Source of the DNA: Methanoculleus methanifontis
GTDB taxonomy: Archaea; Halobacteriota; Methanomicrobia; Methanomicrobiales; Methanoculleaceae
Direction: 5' to 3'
Assembly (NCBI RefSeq): GCF_030464365.1
Contig: NZ_VCYI01000011.1
Location: forward strand, 53,001 to 117,000
DNA: 64,000 bases
Each line of letters opens with the position of its first letter. Position 1 is the first letter of the stretch. This document shows, piece after piece, positions 7,743 to 16,304 of the stretch. The notes beneath the pieces are model-generated. The model made no database searches and was not told the origin of the DNA. It worked only from the letters and a program-made list of their open reading frames with translations. The translations under genes were made by a program, and so were the position numbers.

Positions 7743-9137
7743 ATGAATCATCGGGGATTGAAGCCTCTCCGGCTCGAGAATTCTGTGACGGCGAGGGCGC
7801 TTTGCATCCTCCCCGCATACTCTGCGTACCAAAAGACCTACGCCCTTCTCCAGGAGTCCCAGAGGTGGAACCGGGAAGAACTCGCGGCCCACCAGGCCCG
7901 GGCGCTCTTGTGCCTGCTCGACCACGCTTACGAGAATGTCCCTTACTACCGCCGGGTCTTTCAGGAGCAGAGCCTCGTCCCGGAGGACATCCAGACTCCC
8001 GACGACCTGGTGCTCCTCCCGTTCCTGACCCGGGAAGACCTCCAGACCAACCTCCCCGACTTAAAAGCCCAAAACTACCCGGAGTCCGCCTTCGAGTACG
8101 TCACCACCGGCGGCTCCACCGGTATCCCGGTCGGGTTCTACTACGAGAAAGGGGTCTCCCGCGCCCGGGAATGGGCGTTCATGAAGACCCAGTGGGACCG
8201 CGTCGGCTACCGGTTCACCGACCGTTGCGTCGTCCTCCGGGGCTACATCGTCGAGTCGGCAAAAGAAGGTGTCTACTGGAAGAAGACCCTCTGCGGCCGG
8301 TGGCTGCTGATGTCTTCCCATCACATGACCGAGGAGACGCTGCCCGCCTACATCGACCGGATCAAGAGGTTCAAACCCCGCTTCATCCAGGCGTATCCCT
8401 CGGTGGCGACGATCCTGGCAAGGTACATGCGGGAGCACGGGATCGAGCCGTTCCCGACCGTCAAGGCCGTCCTCTGCGGGTCGGAGAACCTCTACCCCTG
8501 GCAGCGCGACCTCCTCACCGAGGCCTTCGGCTGCCGCGTCTTCTCCTGGTACGGCAACTCCGAACAGACGGTGCTTGCCGGCGAGTGCGAGGAGAGCAGC
8601 CATTACCACATCTTCCCCGAATACGGGATCGTCGAACTGATCGGGCGAGATGGACAGCCCGTCCAGGGGCCGGGGGCGATGGGCGAGGTGGTCACGACCA
8701 ACCTCACCAACTTCGTCTGCCCCCTCATCCGCTACCGCACCATGGACGTCGCGGTTCGCGGGCGAGACTCCTGCACCTGCGGCCGTGCCTACCCGATGCT
8801 CGAACGGGTCGAGGGGAGGCTCCAGGAATTCATCGTGACGAAGAACCGCCGGTTCATATCGATGACCGCGGTAAACATGCACTCCGACATCTTCGACAAC
8901 GTCGCACAGTTCCAGTTTCACCAGGAGAAGGAAGGAGAGACTCTGCTACGGATCGTAAAAAAACCCGGATACGGCGACCGCGACACGGAACGCATCCTCC
9001 GGGAACTCGACAGAAAATTCGACGGCGACGTGGACGTGACCATCCGCTTCGTCGATGAGATCCCCCGCACCCGGCGCGGCAAATACCAGTTCCTGATACA
9101 GGAACTCCCGCTGGGCCAGTGGGGCATTTCGGTGTGA
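7743..9137 (+). CDS. PaaK/CapK-like adenylate-forming enzyme, copy 3
   Basis: A 464-residue paralogue with TTGGSTGIPVGFYY, YGNSEQT, YRTMD and CTCGR motifs. Its central two-thirds is nearly identical in DNA to copy 1 (roughly 7830-8740 against 1040-1950), while the N-terminal 30 residues and the C-terminal lid diverge. ATG 7743 has GGGTG six bases upstream and gives an N-terminus of the same length as copy 1; ATGs at 7704, 7719 and 7731 are in frame. The gene is followed after 5 bp by the CapA-like gene, so the two are probably one operon. As with copy 1, the activated acid is unknown. Confidence 0.8.
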   Translation: MNHRGLKPLRLENSVTARALCILPAYSAYQKTYALLQESQRWNREELAAHQARALLCLLDHAYENVPYYRRVFQEQSLVPEDIQTPDDLVLLPFLTREDLQTNLPDLKAQNYPESAFEYVTTGGSTGIPVGFYYEKGVSRAREWAFMKTQWDRVGYRFTDRCVVLRGYIVESAKEGVYWKKTLCGRWLLMSSHHMTEETLPAYIDRIKRFKPRFIQAYPSVATILARYMREHGIEPFPTVKAVLCGSENLYPWQRDLLTEAFGCRVFSWYGNSEQTVLAGECEESSHYHIFPEYGIVELIGRDGQPVQGPGAMGEVVTTNLTNFVCPLIRYRTMDVAVRGRDSCTCGRAYPMLERVEGRLQEFIVTKNRRFISMTAVNMHSDIFDNVAQFQFHQEKEGETLLRIVKKPGYGDRDTERILRELDRKFDGDVDVTIRFVDEIPRTRRGKYQFLIQELPLGQWGISV

Positions 9138-9142
9138 GAACC

Positions 9143-10252
9143 ATGCAAAAACTCAGATTAACGGCAGTAGGAGACATATGGGTTCGGACGGCGAACCACC
9201 AGTACCCGTTTGGGCAGGTCGCCCATCTCCTCCAGGATAAAGACATCCTCTTCGGGAACCTGGAGACCACCCTCTCGGATACGGGCGAACCGGCAGAGAA
9301 ACACCACGTGATCTTCACATGCCCGGATGCGGCCCGGTATCTGAAAGAGGCCGGGTTCGACGTCATGAGTGTCGCAAACAACCACTCAGGCGACCTCGGG
9401 GTCGAAGGTTTCAAGAACACCCTGAACGCACTCGAGCGACGGGGCATCGTCGCCATCGGCGGCTCGGTAACCGAAGAACGCCAGGAGCCGGTCATCCTCG
9501 AGAAGAACGGTGTCTCAATCGGGTTCGCGGGTTACACGATCGGCAAACTCGCAATCTCACGCGAAGTCTCGGTCAACCGGCTGGTCGAGGAGGATGTCCT
9601 CAAAGATATCGCATCCCTCAAGGGTCGGTGTGACCATATCGCCGTCTCGTTGCACTGGGGGACGGAGATGGCCTACTACCCATCTCCTGAGCAGATCGAC
9701 CTCGCCCACCGGCTCATCGATGCAGGAGCCACCCTGATCCTTGGACACCACTCCCATACCATGCAGGCGATCGAACGCTACCACGGAGGGCTCATTGCCT
9801 ACTCGCTCGGCATGTTCCAGTTCGAGCCGCGCTGGCCCCACAACATCTCGCGGGAGGCGATCATGCTCTCGGTCGATCTGCAGAAGAACGGTGTCGTCGG
9901 GTCGTATGAGGCGGTGCCGCTCATCATCGGCAACGATTTCATACCCTATCCCGCAGAGGGGGCGATGGGTGAGGAGATCCTGAACTTCCTTTCCGAGATC
10001 TCGCGACCGGTCGCCGAGGGCAGGCTCACCAGGACACGATGGTTCGAGGAGATCGCGCCAGTCTATATGAAGATGAACCTCGAGAGTTACCGTTACCGGA
10101 TACGCCGCAAAGGTCTCTTCCCCCTCATGGAAATGGGAGCCTGGTTCTTCACGCCGTTCTGCCTGAAATGCTGTGCCGGCCTCGTACGGCGGCTTTTTCG
10201 CCCGGAACTGGCACGCAGGAGGCGCGCCCCGGGACAGAACGCCGGGGACTGA
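9143..10252 (+). CDS. CapA-like capsule/poly-gamma-glutamate family protein
   Basis: This 369-residue protein has the ordered motifs of the CapA family, a calcineurin-like metallophosphoesterase fold: VGDIW near residue 9, GNLETTL, ANNHSGDLG, HWGTEM, GHHSHTMQ and AYSLGMF. In bacteria CapA/PgsA takes part in poly-gamma-glutamate synthesis or export, and related proteins sit in many exopolysaccharide loci. A C-terminal hydrophobic patch followed by an Arg-rich tail could hold it at the membrane; no signal peptide is visible. The ATG at 9143 has GGTGTGA upstream, overlapping the stop of the PaaK-like gene. A hairpin-plus-T-run terminator follows. The CapK-like, FemAB-like and CapA-like neighbours together suggest modification of a surface polymer, which is inference. 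Confidence 0.8.
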   Translation: MQKLRLTAVGDIWVRTANHQYPFGQVAHLLQDKDILFGNLETTLSDTGEPAEKHHVIFTCPDAARYLKEAGFDVMSVANNHSGDLGVEGFKNTLNALERRGIVAIGGSVTEERQEPVILEKNGVSIGFAGYTIGKLAISREVSVNRLVEEDVLKDIASLKGRCDHIAVSLHWGTEMAYYPSPEQIDLAHRLIDAGATLILGHHSHTMQAIERYHGGLIAYSLGMFQFEPRWPHNISREAIMLSVDLQKNGVVGSYEAVPLIIGNDFIPYPAEGAMGEEILNFLSEISRPVAEGRLTRTRWFEEIAPVYMKMNLESYRYRIRRKGLFPLMEMGAWFFTPFCLKCCAGLVRRLFRPELARRRRAPGQNAGD

Positions 10253-10289
10253 ACAGGGGTACGTACGGGAGCACGCAGGAACCCGGTTT

Positions 10290-10317
10290 GGCCGGATGCC
10301 CTCTCCGGCCCTTTTTT
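10290..10317 (+). terminator. Terminator after the CapA-like gene
   Basis: A GGCCGGA / TCCGGCC stem with a seven-base loop is followed by a run of six T. It separates the surface locus from the por operon. Confidence 0.7.
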
Positions 10318-10436
10318 CGCCGCATTCATCATGAAGGCCGGCCATTCCCCGGAAAATCCATCAGGTGCCCGGGGACCGGATCGCAAAACCCTCATTACAA
10401 TTGATGACAAATATAAACGCGAGGAGTGTAACCAAT

Positions 10437-11318
10437 TTGTCAGCGATTCCAAAGGAGGAGTATCTCTATAAGTGCACATCCGCCTGCGCGGGGTGCAGCT
10501 CTTCCCTATGTCTGCGTTACGTGCTCAAAGCCGCCGGATCTGACTCCGTCCTGGTCATACCCGCCTGCTGCACCAGCGTCATCCAGGGGATTTATCCCGG
10601 CACGGCGATGAACGTGCCCGTCTACAACGTGGCGTTCGCCGCATCCGCGGCCTGCGCCTCCGGCATGAGCGAGGCGTTTGCGGCCGCAGGAAAGGAGACC
10701 AACGTCATCGTCTATGCGGGCGACGGCGGAACGGTCGACATCGGAATTCAGGCGCTCTCCGGTGCCTTCGAGCGCGGCACCAATTTCCTGTACATCTGCT
10801 ACGACAACGAGGCATACGGCAACACAGGCATGCAGCGGTCGGGTGCAACACCGCTCGGGGCGCGCACCACCACGACCCCCGGCGGCAAGCCCACGACCAA
10901 GAAAGACCTCGACCGGATCATCGAGGCGCACAACCCGCCCTACATGGCGACCGCCTGTAGCGCCTACCCCCTCGACCTCTACAAGAAGGTCAAGAAGGCG
11001 CTCTCGATCGAGGGGCCCAAGTTCATCCACATCCTCGCACCGTGCCCGCCGGGGTGGCGTTACCCCACGGAGAAGACGGTCGAGATGGGGAAACTCGCCG
11101 TGAAGACGGGGACGTGGATTCTCTACGAGCGCGAGTTCGGGAAACTCTCGATCAGCGGCCCGTCGAAGGCGGCGATGAAGCGGCCCGCGCCGCTCGAGGA
11201 CTATATCAGGGGCCAGGGCCGGTTCAAGAACCTGAGTCCCGAGACCCTCGACCTGATGCGCCAGCAGGTGCAGCAGAACATCCAGCGGCTCTCCCGTGAG
11301 GAGGCAGGCGTATGCTGA
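10437..11318 (+). CDS. porB: Pyruvate:ferredoxin oxidoreductase, beta subunit
   Basis: The beta subunit binds thiamine diphosphate and an iron-sulfur cluster and catalyses reversible decarboxylation of pyruvate to acetyl-CoA with ferredoxin. In methanogens it mainly makes pyruvate. The sequence shows the N-terminal IPKEEYLYKCTSACAGC cysteine motif and the diphosphate-binding motif GDGGTVDIG, followed by a Y-D-N-E-A-Y-G-N-T-G-M-Q stretch. I use a TTG start at 10437, preceded by GAGGAGTG at eight bases; this puts IPKEEYLYK at the N-terminus as usual. ATG 10404 is possible but lies before the ribosome site. It overlaps porA by 7 bp and heads the order B-A-C-D. Confidence 0.92.
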   Translation: MSAIPKEEYLYKCTSACAGCSSSLCLRYVLKAAGSDSVLVIPACCTSVIQGIYPGTAMNVPVYNVAFAASAACASGMSEAFAAAGKETNVIVYAGDGGTVDIGIQALSGAFERGTNFLYICYDNEAYGNTGMQRSGATPLGARTTTTPGGKPTTKKDLDRIIEAHNPPYMATACSAYPLDLYKKVKKALSIEGPKFIHILAPCPPGWRYPTEKTVEMGKLAVKTGTWILYEREFGKLSISGPSKAAMKRPAPLEDYIRGQGRFKNLSPETLDLMRQQVQQNIQRLSREEAGVC

Positions 11319-12424
11319 CGATAGCGACCGGCAACAGAGCGGTGGCCGACGCGGTGAAGGCCGCAAAACCGGGCGTCATCGCCGCATACCCGATCACCCC
11401 CCAGACCGAGATCGTCGAGCAGATCGCCGAATACGTCACCGGCGGCAACCTTGAAAGCCGCTATATCCCGGTGGAGAGCGAGCACTCGGCGATGGCGGCC
11501 TGCATCGGGGCGAGCGCCGGCGGCGTCCGGACGTTCACGGCGACGAGTTCCCACGGCCTCCTCTACATGCACGAGATGGTTCACTGGGCCGCGGGCGCGC
11601 GTCTCCCCATCGTCATGGCGAACGTCAACCGCGCCCTCGGGCCCGGGTGGAACACCTGGGCGGAGCATACCGACGCCTTCTCCCAGCGCGACACGGGTTG
11701 GCTGCAGGTCTTCGTGGGCACCGTCCAGGAGGCCTACGACGCCACCCTGATGGCGTTCAAGATCGCCGAGGACGAGAGGGTTCTCCTCCCGGTGATGGTC
11801 AACCTGGACGGGTTCGCATTGAGCCACATCACGCAGTCGCTCGATACGGTGGAGATCGGCGACTTCCTGCCGCCCTTCCACCTCCCGCACGCCATCGACA
11901 CGGAAAACCCCCTTGGCTACGGGCCCATGACCGGGCCGGCCGACTACTTCCGGTTCCGGTGGGACATCGAGCGTTCGATGCGCGACTCCCGGGGCGTGAT
12001 TACGGAGGTCGAGCGCGAGTTTGCCGAACGTTTCGGCCGCTCTTACGGCCCCACGGAGGACTACCGGTGCGAGGACGCCGATGTTGTTGTCGTCGCGATC
12101 GGAACCCTCGGCAAGGAGGCGGAGGTGGCGATCGACCGGCTCCGCGACGAAGGGATCAAGGCCGGCTCCATGCGCCTGCGCTGGTTCCGTCCCTTCCCGG
12201 ACCTCGATCTTGCCGGCCGGGACGTGGTGGTCATCGACCGCGACTACTCCTTCGGCTTCGGCGGCGTGGTGGCGCATTCCCTCAAGTCGAAGACCGGGAT
12301 CGAGCCCTACAGCGTGATCGCCGGCCTCGGCGGTCAGGAGGTCACCTACAACGATATCGCGGACTTCGTCAAGAACCGTCGTCCCGGCACCGAGACCTGG
12401 TTCGGGGTGAGCGATCATGTATGA
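11312..12424 (+). CDS. porA: Pyruvate:ferredoxin oxidoreductase, alpha subunit
   Basis: A 370-residue alpha subunit with the opening GNRAVADAVKAAKPGVIAAY and the PITPQTEIVE motif that contacts the thiamine diphosphate pyrimidine ring and substrate. A conserved E-S-E-H-S-A-M-A-A-C segment follows, and later domain II with an R-W-F-R-P-F-P motif. It forms the catalytic core with PorB. It starts inside the end of porB and overlaps porC by 8 bp, so the operon is tightly coupled. A 2-ketoisovalerate or 2-oxoglutarate enzyme is less likely given the B-A-C-D set and motif match, but the substrate cannot be proved from sequence alone. Confidence 0.92.
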   Translation: MLTIATGNRAVADAVKAAKPGVIAAYPITPQTEIVEQIAEYVTGGNLESRYIPVESEHSAMAACIGASAGGVRTFTATSSHGLLYMHEMVHWAAGARLPIVMANVNRALGPGWNTWAEHTDAFSQRDTGWLQVFVGTVQEAYDATLMAFKIAEDERVLLPVMVNLDGFALSHITQSLDTVEIGDFLPPFHLPHAIDTENPLGYGPMTGPADYFRFRWDIERSMRDSRGVITEVEREFAERFGRSYGPTEDYRCEDADVVVVAIGTLGKEAEVAIDRLRDEGIKAGSMRLRWFRPFPDLDLAGRDVVVIDRDYSFGFGGVVAHSLKSKTGIEPYSVIAGLGGQEVTYNDIADFVKNRRPGTETWFGVSDHV

Positions 12425-12944
12425 GATACGGATCCATTCCCGGGGTGGGCAGGGCGGTGTCACTGCCGCGAAGCTCCTCGCCCTCGCGGCGTTCAGGGAC
12501 GGAAAGCACGCGACCGCCTGCCCGTTTTACGGGGCGGAGCGGCGCGGGGCTCCGGTCGTCTCGTTCGTCAGGATTGACGACGAACCGATCAAGGTGTACA
12601 GCCAGATCCACGAACCGGATCTCGTGATCGTGCTTGACACGAGCATCATGGACGTGGTGAACGTTCTGGACGGCCTCAAGGCCGACGGCACGGTTCTCTT
12701 AAACAGCGCCCATCCGGTTGCCGGGTGCAACGGAACCTGCCGTCACGTCGACCTGACCGGGATCGCGCTCGCACAGAACCTGGTGGTTTCGGGAAGCCCG
12801 ATCCTGAACACCCCGGTGCTCGGGGCGCTCGCGAAGATGGGCATCGTCACCCTCCCCTCGGTGGAGCAGGCGATCCGGGAGATGTTCTCTGACGAGCGGA
12901 ACGTGAAGGTCGCCAGGGCGGCGTATGAGGAGCTGAAGATATGA
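12417..12944 (+). CDS. porC: Pyruvate:ferredoxin oxidoreductase, gamma subunit
   Basis: A 175-residue gamma subunit of the 2-oxoacid:ferredoxin oxidoreductase family, with the opening IHSRGGQGGVTAAKLLALAA, the CPFYGAERRGAPVVSFVRI motif and a C-terminal GALAKMG segment. In this family the domain helps bind CoA. It overlaps porA upstream and shares an ATGA stop/start overlap with porD. The complete complex has alpha, beta, gamma and delta chains encoded as separate genes, as in other methanogens. Confidence 0.92.
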   Translation: MYEIRIHSRGGQGGVTAAKLLALAAFRDGKHATACPFYGAERRGAPVVSFVRIDDEPIKVYSQIHEPDLVIVLDTSIMDVVNVLDGLKADGTVLLNSAHPVAGCNGTCRHVDLTGIALAQNLVVSGSPILNTPVLGALAKMGIVTLPSVEQAIREMFSDERNVKVARAAYEELKI

Positions 12945-13186
12945 GAGAGAGACTTGCGCTCAGCAGGCCGAAGGAGGCTGCGTCGGGAAAGACCGGGACG
13001 TGGCGGACGTTCCGGCCCGTGGTGGACAAGGAGACGTGCAACGCCTGCGGCCTCTGCGCCCAGTACTGCCCCGACGGAGTCATCGACGAGGAACTGAATA
13101 TCGATCTCGACTACTGCAAGGGATGCGGCATCTGCGCGAACGAGTGCCCGAAAGAGGCGATCGCTATGGTGCGGGAGGAGCGCTGA
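12941..13186 (+). CDS. porD: Pyruvate:ferredoxin oxidoreductase, delta (ferredoxin) subunit
   Basis: An 81-residue two-cluster ferredoxin subunit carrying CNACGLCAQYCPDG and CKGCGICANECPKEA, each a CxxCxxCxxxCP site for a [4Fe-4S] cluster. It carries electrons from the thiamine centre to soluble ferredoxin. It begins in an ATGA overlap with porC. The gene ends 23 bp inside the convergent zinc-ribbon gene, so the two transcripts must overlap. Confidence 0.93.
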   Translation: MRERLALSRPKEAASGKTGTWRTFRPVVDKETCNACGLCAQYCPDGVIDEELNIDLDYCKGCGICANECPKEAIAMVREER

Positions 13187-13538
13187 CCTCCTCGCGCGCC
13201 ACATACTCCAGGTTGAACCGGTAAAAGTGCGCATAACCGCAGTTGCGGCACCGGGTCGTGAAGTGGTTGGATCCAATCGCGAGGTCGTGCGGCCCTGTAA
13301 CCCCACAATTTTTGCATCGCCCTTCGGCCTCGAGGGTCCAGAGATCGTAGCGTCCGATCGGCGTGCAGGCCCCGGGCACCCTGCTGTTCTCGAACCGCGG
13401 GATGAATATCCGGGTCGCCCCGCAGGCAGAGCAGCTCACCTGCGCCTGCGCGGAGACCGCTTTTATGATCTGGTCGGCATCCTCGCCGCAGTGGTAGCAG
13501 CGGGTACGGTGCCGGGTGAAGATGAACCGCTCGCTCAT
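13164..13538 (-). CDS. Zinc-ribbon protein with four CxxC pairs, function unknown
   Basis: A 124-residue protein with four evenly spaced cysteine pairs, CYHCGE, CSACGA, CKNCGV and CRNCGY, forming two probable zinc ribbons; no other domain is recognised. The ATG at 13538 is about 26 nt from a TTTTATCTT box near 13560-13568, fitting a leaderless mRNA, so the much longer open frame to 13763 is rejected. It overlaps the end of porD by 23 bp on the opposite strand. Such proteins are common in methanogens and usually lack a known function; RNA or protein binding is a guess. Confidence 0.7.
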   Translation of the reverse strand: MSERFIFTRHRTRCYHCGEDADQIIKAVSAQAQVSCSACGATRIFIPRFENSRVPGACTPIGRYDLWTLEAEGRCKNCGVTGPHDLAIGSNHFTTRCRNCGYAHFYRFNLEYVAREEVSAPPAP

Positions 13539-13649
13539 GCATGATACTTGAGGAGCACAAGATAAAACCTCCGTTCCGGAGTATGGCCGCACGCACCCCG
13601 GGACGGCAGGTTGGTGCCGCCCCCGGGCCGGGTCACGACAGGAGGCAAA

Positions 13650-13659
13650 CGTTAAATAG
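13650..13659 (+). promoter_or_regulatory. TATA box of the Hsp20-like gene
   Basis: CGTTAAATAG lies about 43 bp before the ATG at 13698. It leaves room for a short leader with a GGAGGTTATG ribosome site at 13687-13696. Confidence 0.45.
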
Positions 13660-13697
13660 CACCCCCGCACCTCTGTTGCCGTCGAGGAGGTTATGAG

Positions 13698-14000
13698 ATG
13701 GCAGCATTGAGAGTTGCACCCTATGTCTGTGCTTACTCGGATGAGAACGAAGAGAACCTGCACATCGAGATCGAGCTACCCGGGGTCGATAAGAAGGACA
13801 TCACGTTCAAGATGCAGGAGACCAGTTTTTCCATCGATGCGACCCGGGGTGACGTCCGCTACGTCGGCACCTATGCGATCGGCTGTCCGGTCGACACCAG
13901 TGAAGCGAAGGCGACATTCCGAAACGGCCTGCTGGCGGTGGATGTCCCCTACCTGCAACCGGCCGCGGAGGAGACAAAACAGATCCCCATCGCGGAGTGA
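13698..14000 (+). CDS. Small heat-shock (Hsp20/alpha-crystallin)-like protein
   Basis: A 100-residue protein that is essentially one alpha-crystallin/CS-type beta sandwich. Early in the chain is NLHIEIELPGVDKKDITFKM, the start of the Hsp20 fold, and near the end is a FRNGLLAVDVPY strand corresponding to the A-x-x-x-N-G-V-L element. The flanking N-terminal arm and C-terminal I-x-I tail of classical small heat-shock proteins are short; a terminal QIPIAE could serve as I-x-I. It probably binds unfolded protein, though a CS-domain adaptor role is possible. An AGGAGG-type site precedes the ATG. A T-rich stretch at 14011-14020 follows as a likely archaeal terminator. Confidence 0.75.
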   Translation: MAALRVAPYVCAYSDENEENLHIEIELPGVDKKDITFKMQETSFSIDATRGDVRYVGTYAIGCPVDTSEAKATFRNGLLAVDVPYLQPAAEETKQIPIAE

Positions 14001-14010
14001 GGGGCGCACT

Positions 14011-14020
14011 TCCTTTTTTT
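14011..14020 (+). terminator. T-run terminator after the Hsp20-like gene
   Basis: CCTTTTTTTT follows the stop codon at 14000 with no strong stem, typical of T-rich archaeal termination sites. Confidence 0.4.
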
Positions 14021-14132
14021 TAACCGCCGGGAGCCCTTCACGCCGATAGCGGAAGATAGGCATTCGCACTCCCGGGCCGCTCCCCCACCGGTAGGAGTCA
14101 CCTTTATTAGCCTGCATCCGCACGTCAGGGAT

Positions 14133-16289
14133 ATGAACCCGGCACGCGGATACGACCCGGAAGCGCCAGTGCAAAAGGAATCACCACCGAACCGGCTGGC
14201 GAGCGAACAGAGCCCCTACCTGCTCCAGCACGCCCGTAACCCTGTCGACTGGTACCCCTGGGGTGAGGAAGCGTTTTCCCGGGCGCGGGAGGAGGGAAAA
14301 CCGATATTCCTCTCCATCGGCTACTCGGCCTGCCATTGGTGCCACGTCATGGAGGAGGAGTCGTTTGCCGACCTGCAGGTCGCGAAACTCCTAAACAATG
14401 TCTTCGTCTGCATCAAGGTGGATCGTGAGGAGCGTCCGGACGTCGACCAGGTCTACATGGCGGCTGCCCACGCACTGACCGGGGCCGGGGGCTGGCCGCT
14501 CACCATCATCATGACCGCCGATAAAAAACCCTTTTTTGCAGCGAGTTACATCCCGAAAGAGAGCCGCTACGGGATGACCGGCCTGCTGGATCTCATCCCC
14601 AGGATCAGCAAGGTCTGGCAGACCCAGCGGCAGGAACTCGAGAACGCTGGCGACCAGGTGATCCAGGCACTGCAGGGCGCGGCGAAAACCCCTCCCGAAG
14701 AGGGCGAACTCGGCGAGAAGGTTCTCGACGAGGCCTATAACACCTTCTTCCGGGTCTTCGACGGGGAGAACGGAGGGTTCGGGGATGCGCCCAAGTTCCC
14801 CGCCCCGCACAACCTCATATTCCTGCTCCGGTACGGGAACCGGACCGGGAAGGAACCGGCATACACGATGGTCGGGAAGACGCTGCATGCCATGCGGCGG
14901 GGCGGGATCTTCGACCAGGTCGGCCACGGGTTCCACCGCTACTCGACGGACGCGGAGTGGTTCGTCCCGCACTTCGAGAAGATGCTCTACGACCAGGCGC
15001 TCCTCGTCATGGCATACACGGAGGCCTACCTTGCAACGGGGAGAGAGGAGTTCGCGAGAACCGCCCGGGAGACGATCGCCTACGTCCTGCGCGACATGAC
15101 CGACCCGGGCGGAGGCTTCTACTCGGCGGAGGACGCCGACAGCGAAGGAGAGGAGGGGAAGTTCTACCTCTGGACGAAGGACGAGATCCTCGGCGTTCTC
15201 GGGGAAGAGGACGGCGAGCGGTTTTCCCGGATATTCAACGTCACGGAACCCGGGAACTACCGGGAGCAGCCCGGCGGGGAGAGGACGGGCAAGAACATCC
15301 TCCGCCTGCGCCGCCCCCTCGCATCCTGGGCGCACGAGTTCGCAACACCGGAAGACGATCTGGCGTGGTTCGTGGAAGAGGGACGCCAGAAACTTCTTGC
15401 GGCCCGTGAGCGGCGCGTCCGCCCGGGCAAGGACGACAAGATCCTCACCGACTGGAACGCCCTCATGATCGCCGCCCTCGCAAAAGCGGCCCGCGCCTTC
15501 GACGAACCGGACTACCTGGCGGCGGCGGAGAGGGCGACTGCGTTCGTCCTCACCAAACTTCGCCGGCAGGACGGACGGCTCCTCCACCGCTACCGGGGCG
15601 GCGAGGCCGGCCTTGCGGCAACCCTCGACGACTACGCGTTCATGATCTGGGCGCTCATCGAGGTCTACGAAGCGTCGTTTGTCCCCGACCACCTCAAGAC
15701 CGCCGTCGACCTCTCCCGGGATCTCATCGCGCACTACCGGGACTGCAACCAGGGAGGGTTTTTCTTCGTGCCGGACGACGCGGACGTCCCCGTCAGACAG
15801 AAACCGGTCTATGACGGGGCGATTCCTTCCGGCAACAGCGTGGCCATGTACGCCCTCTTCGTCCTCGGCCGGATGACGGCGAACCTCGAACTCGAGGAGA
15901 CGGCAGAGCGTATACGGCGTGTCTTTGCCGGAACCGTCAGCCAGTCTCCGACCGCCTGCTCCTACTTCCTCACCGGCCTGGAGTTCATGCTGGGGCCGAA
16001 CTTCGAGGTGATCATATCCGGCGTTCCGGAATCGGAGGATACGAGAGCGATGATCGGCGCTATCCGGTCGAACTACGCACCCGATGCCGTCGTCATCTTC
16101 CGTCCTTCCGACGAAGAGGAACCGGAGATCGTGGAGGTGGCCGGGTTTACCCGGGATATCGTGATGATGGAGGAGAAGGCCACGGCATATGTCTGCACCA
16201 ACTACGCCTGCGACATCCCGACGACCGATCCCGACGAGATGGTGCACCTCGTGCGATCGACGGGACGGCCGTCGGAACCGATCGTCTGA
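14133..16289 (+). CDS. DUF255/YyaL-like thioredoxin-fold protein
   Basis: A 718-residue member of the YyaL/spermatogenesis-associated protein 20 family, close to the usual length of about 680. The N-terminal 170 residues form a thioredoxin fold marked by a conserved segment (N-P-V-D-W-Y-P-W) and [18 protein letters not shown] with a CHWC redox pair. The rest resembles an (alpha/alpha)6 barrel like N-acylglucosamine epimerases and glycosidases, with a conserved [22 protein letters not shown] region near residue 270. The biochemical role is unsettled. A TTTATTAG box about 28 nt before the ATG suggests a leaderless mRNA. The next gene (OsmC-like) begins 15 bp later and may share a thiol/redox context. 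Confidence 0.88.
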   Translation: MNPARGYDPEAPVQKESPPNRLASEQSPYLLQHARNPVDWYPWGEEAFSRAREEGKPIFLSIGYSACHWCHVMEEESFADLQVAKLLNNVFVCIKVDREERPDVDQVYMAAAHALTGAGGWPLTIIMTADKKPFFAASYIPKESRYGMTGLLDLIPRISKVWQTQRQELENAGDQVIQALQGAAKTPPEEGELGEKVLDEAYNTFFRVFDGENGGFGDAPKFPAPHNLIFLLRYGNRTGKEPAYTMVGKTLHAMRRGGIFDQVGHGFHRYSTDAEWFVPHFEKMLYDQALLVMAYTEAYLATGREEFARTARETIAYVLRDMTDPGGGFYSAEDADSEGEEGKFYLWTKDEILGVLGEEDGERFSRIFNVTEPGNYREQPGGERTGKNILRLRRPLASWAHEFATPEDDLAWFVEEGRQKLLAARERRVRPGKDDKILTDWNALMIAALAKAARAFDEPDYLAAAERATAFVLTKLRRQDGRLLHRYRGGEAGLAATLDDYAFMIWALIEVYEASFVPDHLKTAVDLSRDLIAHYRDCNQGGFFFVPDDADVPVRQKPVYDGAIPSGNSVAMYALFVLGRMTANLELEETAERIRRVFAGTVSQSPTACSYFLTGLEFMLGPNFEVIISGVPESEDTRAMIGAIRSNYAPDAVVIFRPSDEEEPEIVEVAGFTRDIVMMEEKATAYVCTNYACDIPTTDPDEMVHLVRSTGRPSEPIV

Positions 16290-16304
16290 TGTAGGGGAGA
16301 GACC

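Noticed and set aside
953..9137. Coenzyme F390 synthetases (ftsA) as the identity of the three PaaK-like genes
   Set aside because: Sequence belongs to the same superfamily, but the FemAB-like and CapA-like neighbours and triplication fit surface-polymer synthesis better; not excluded.
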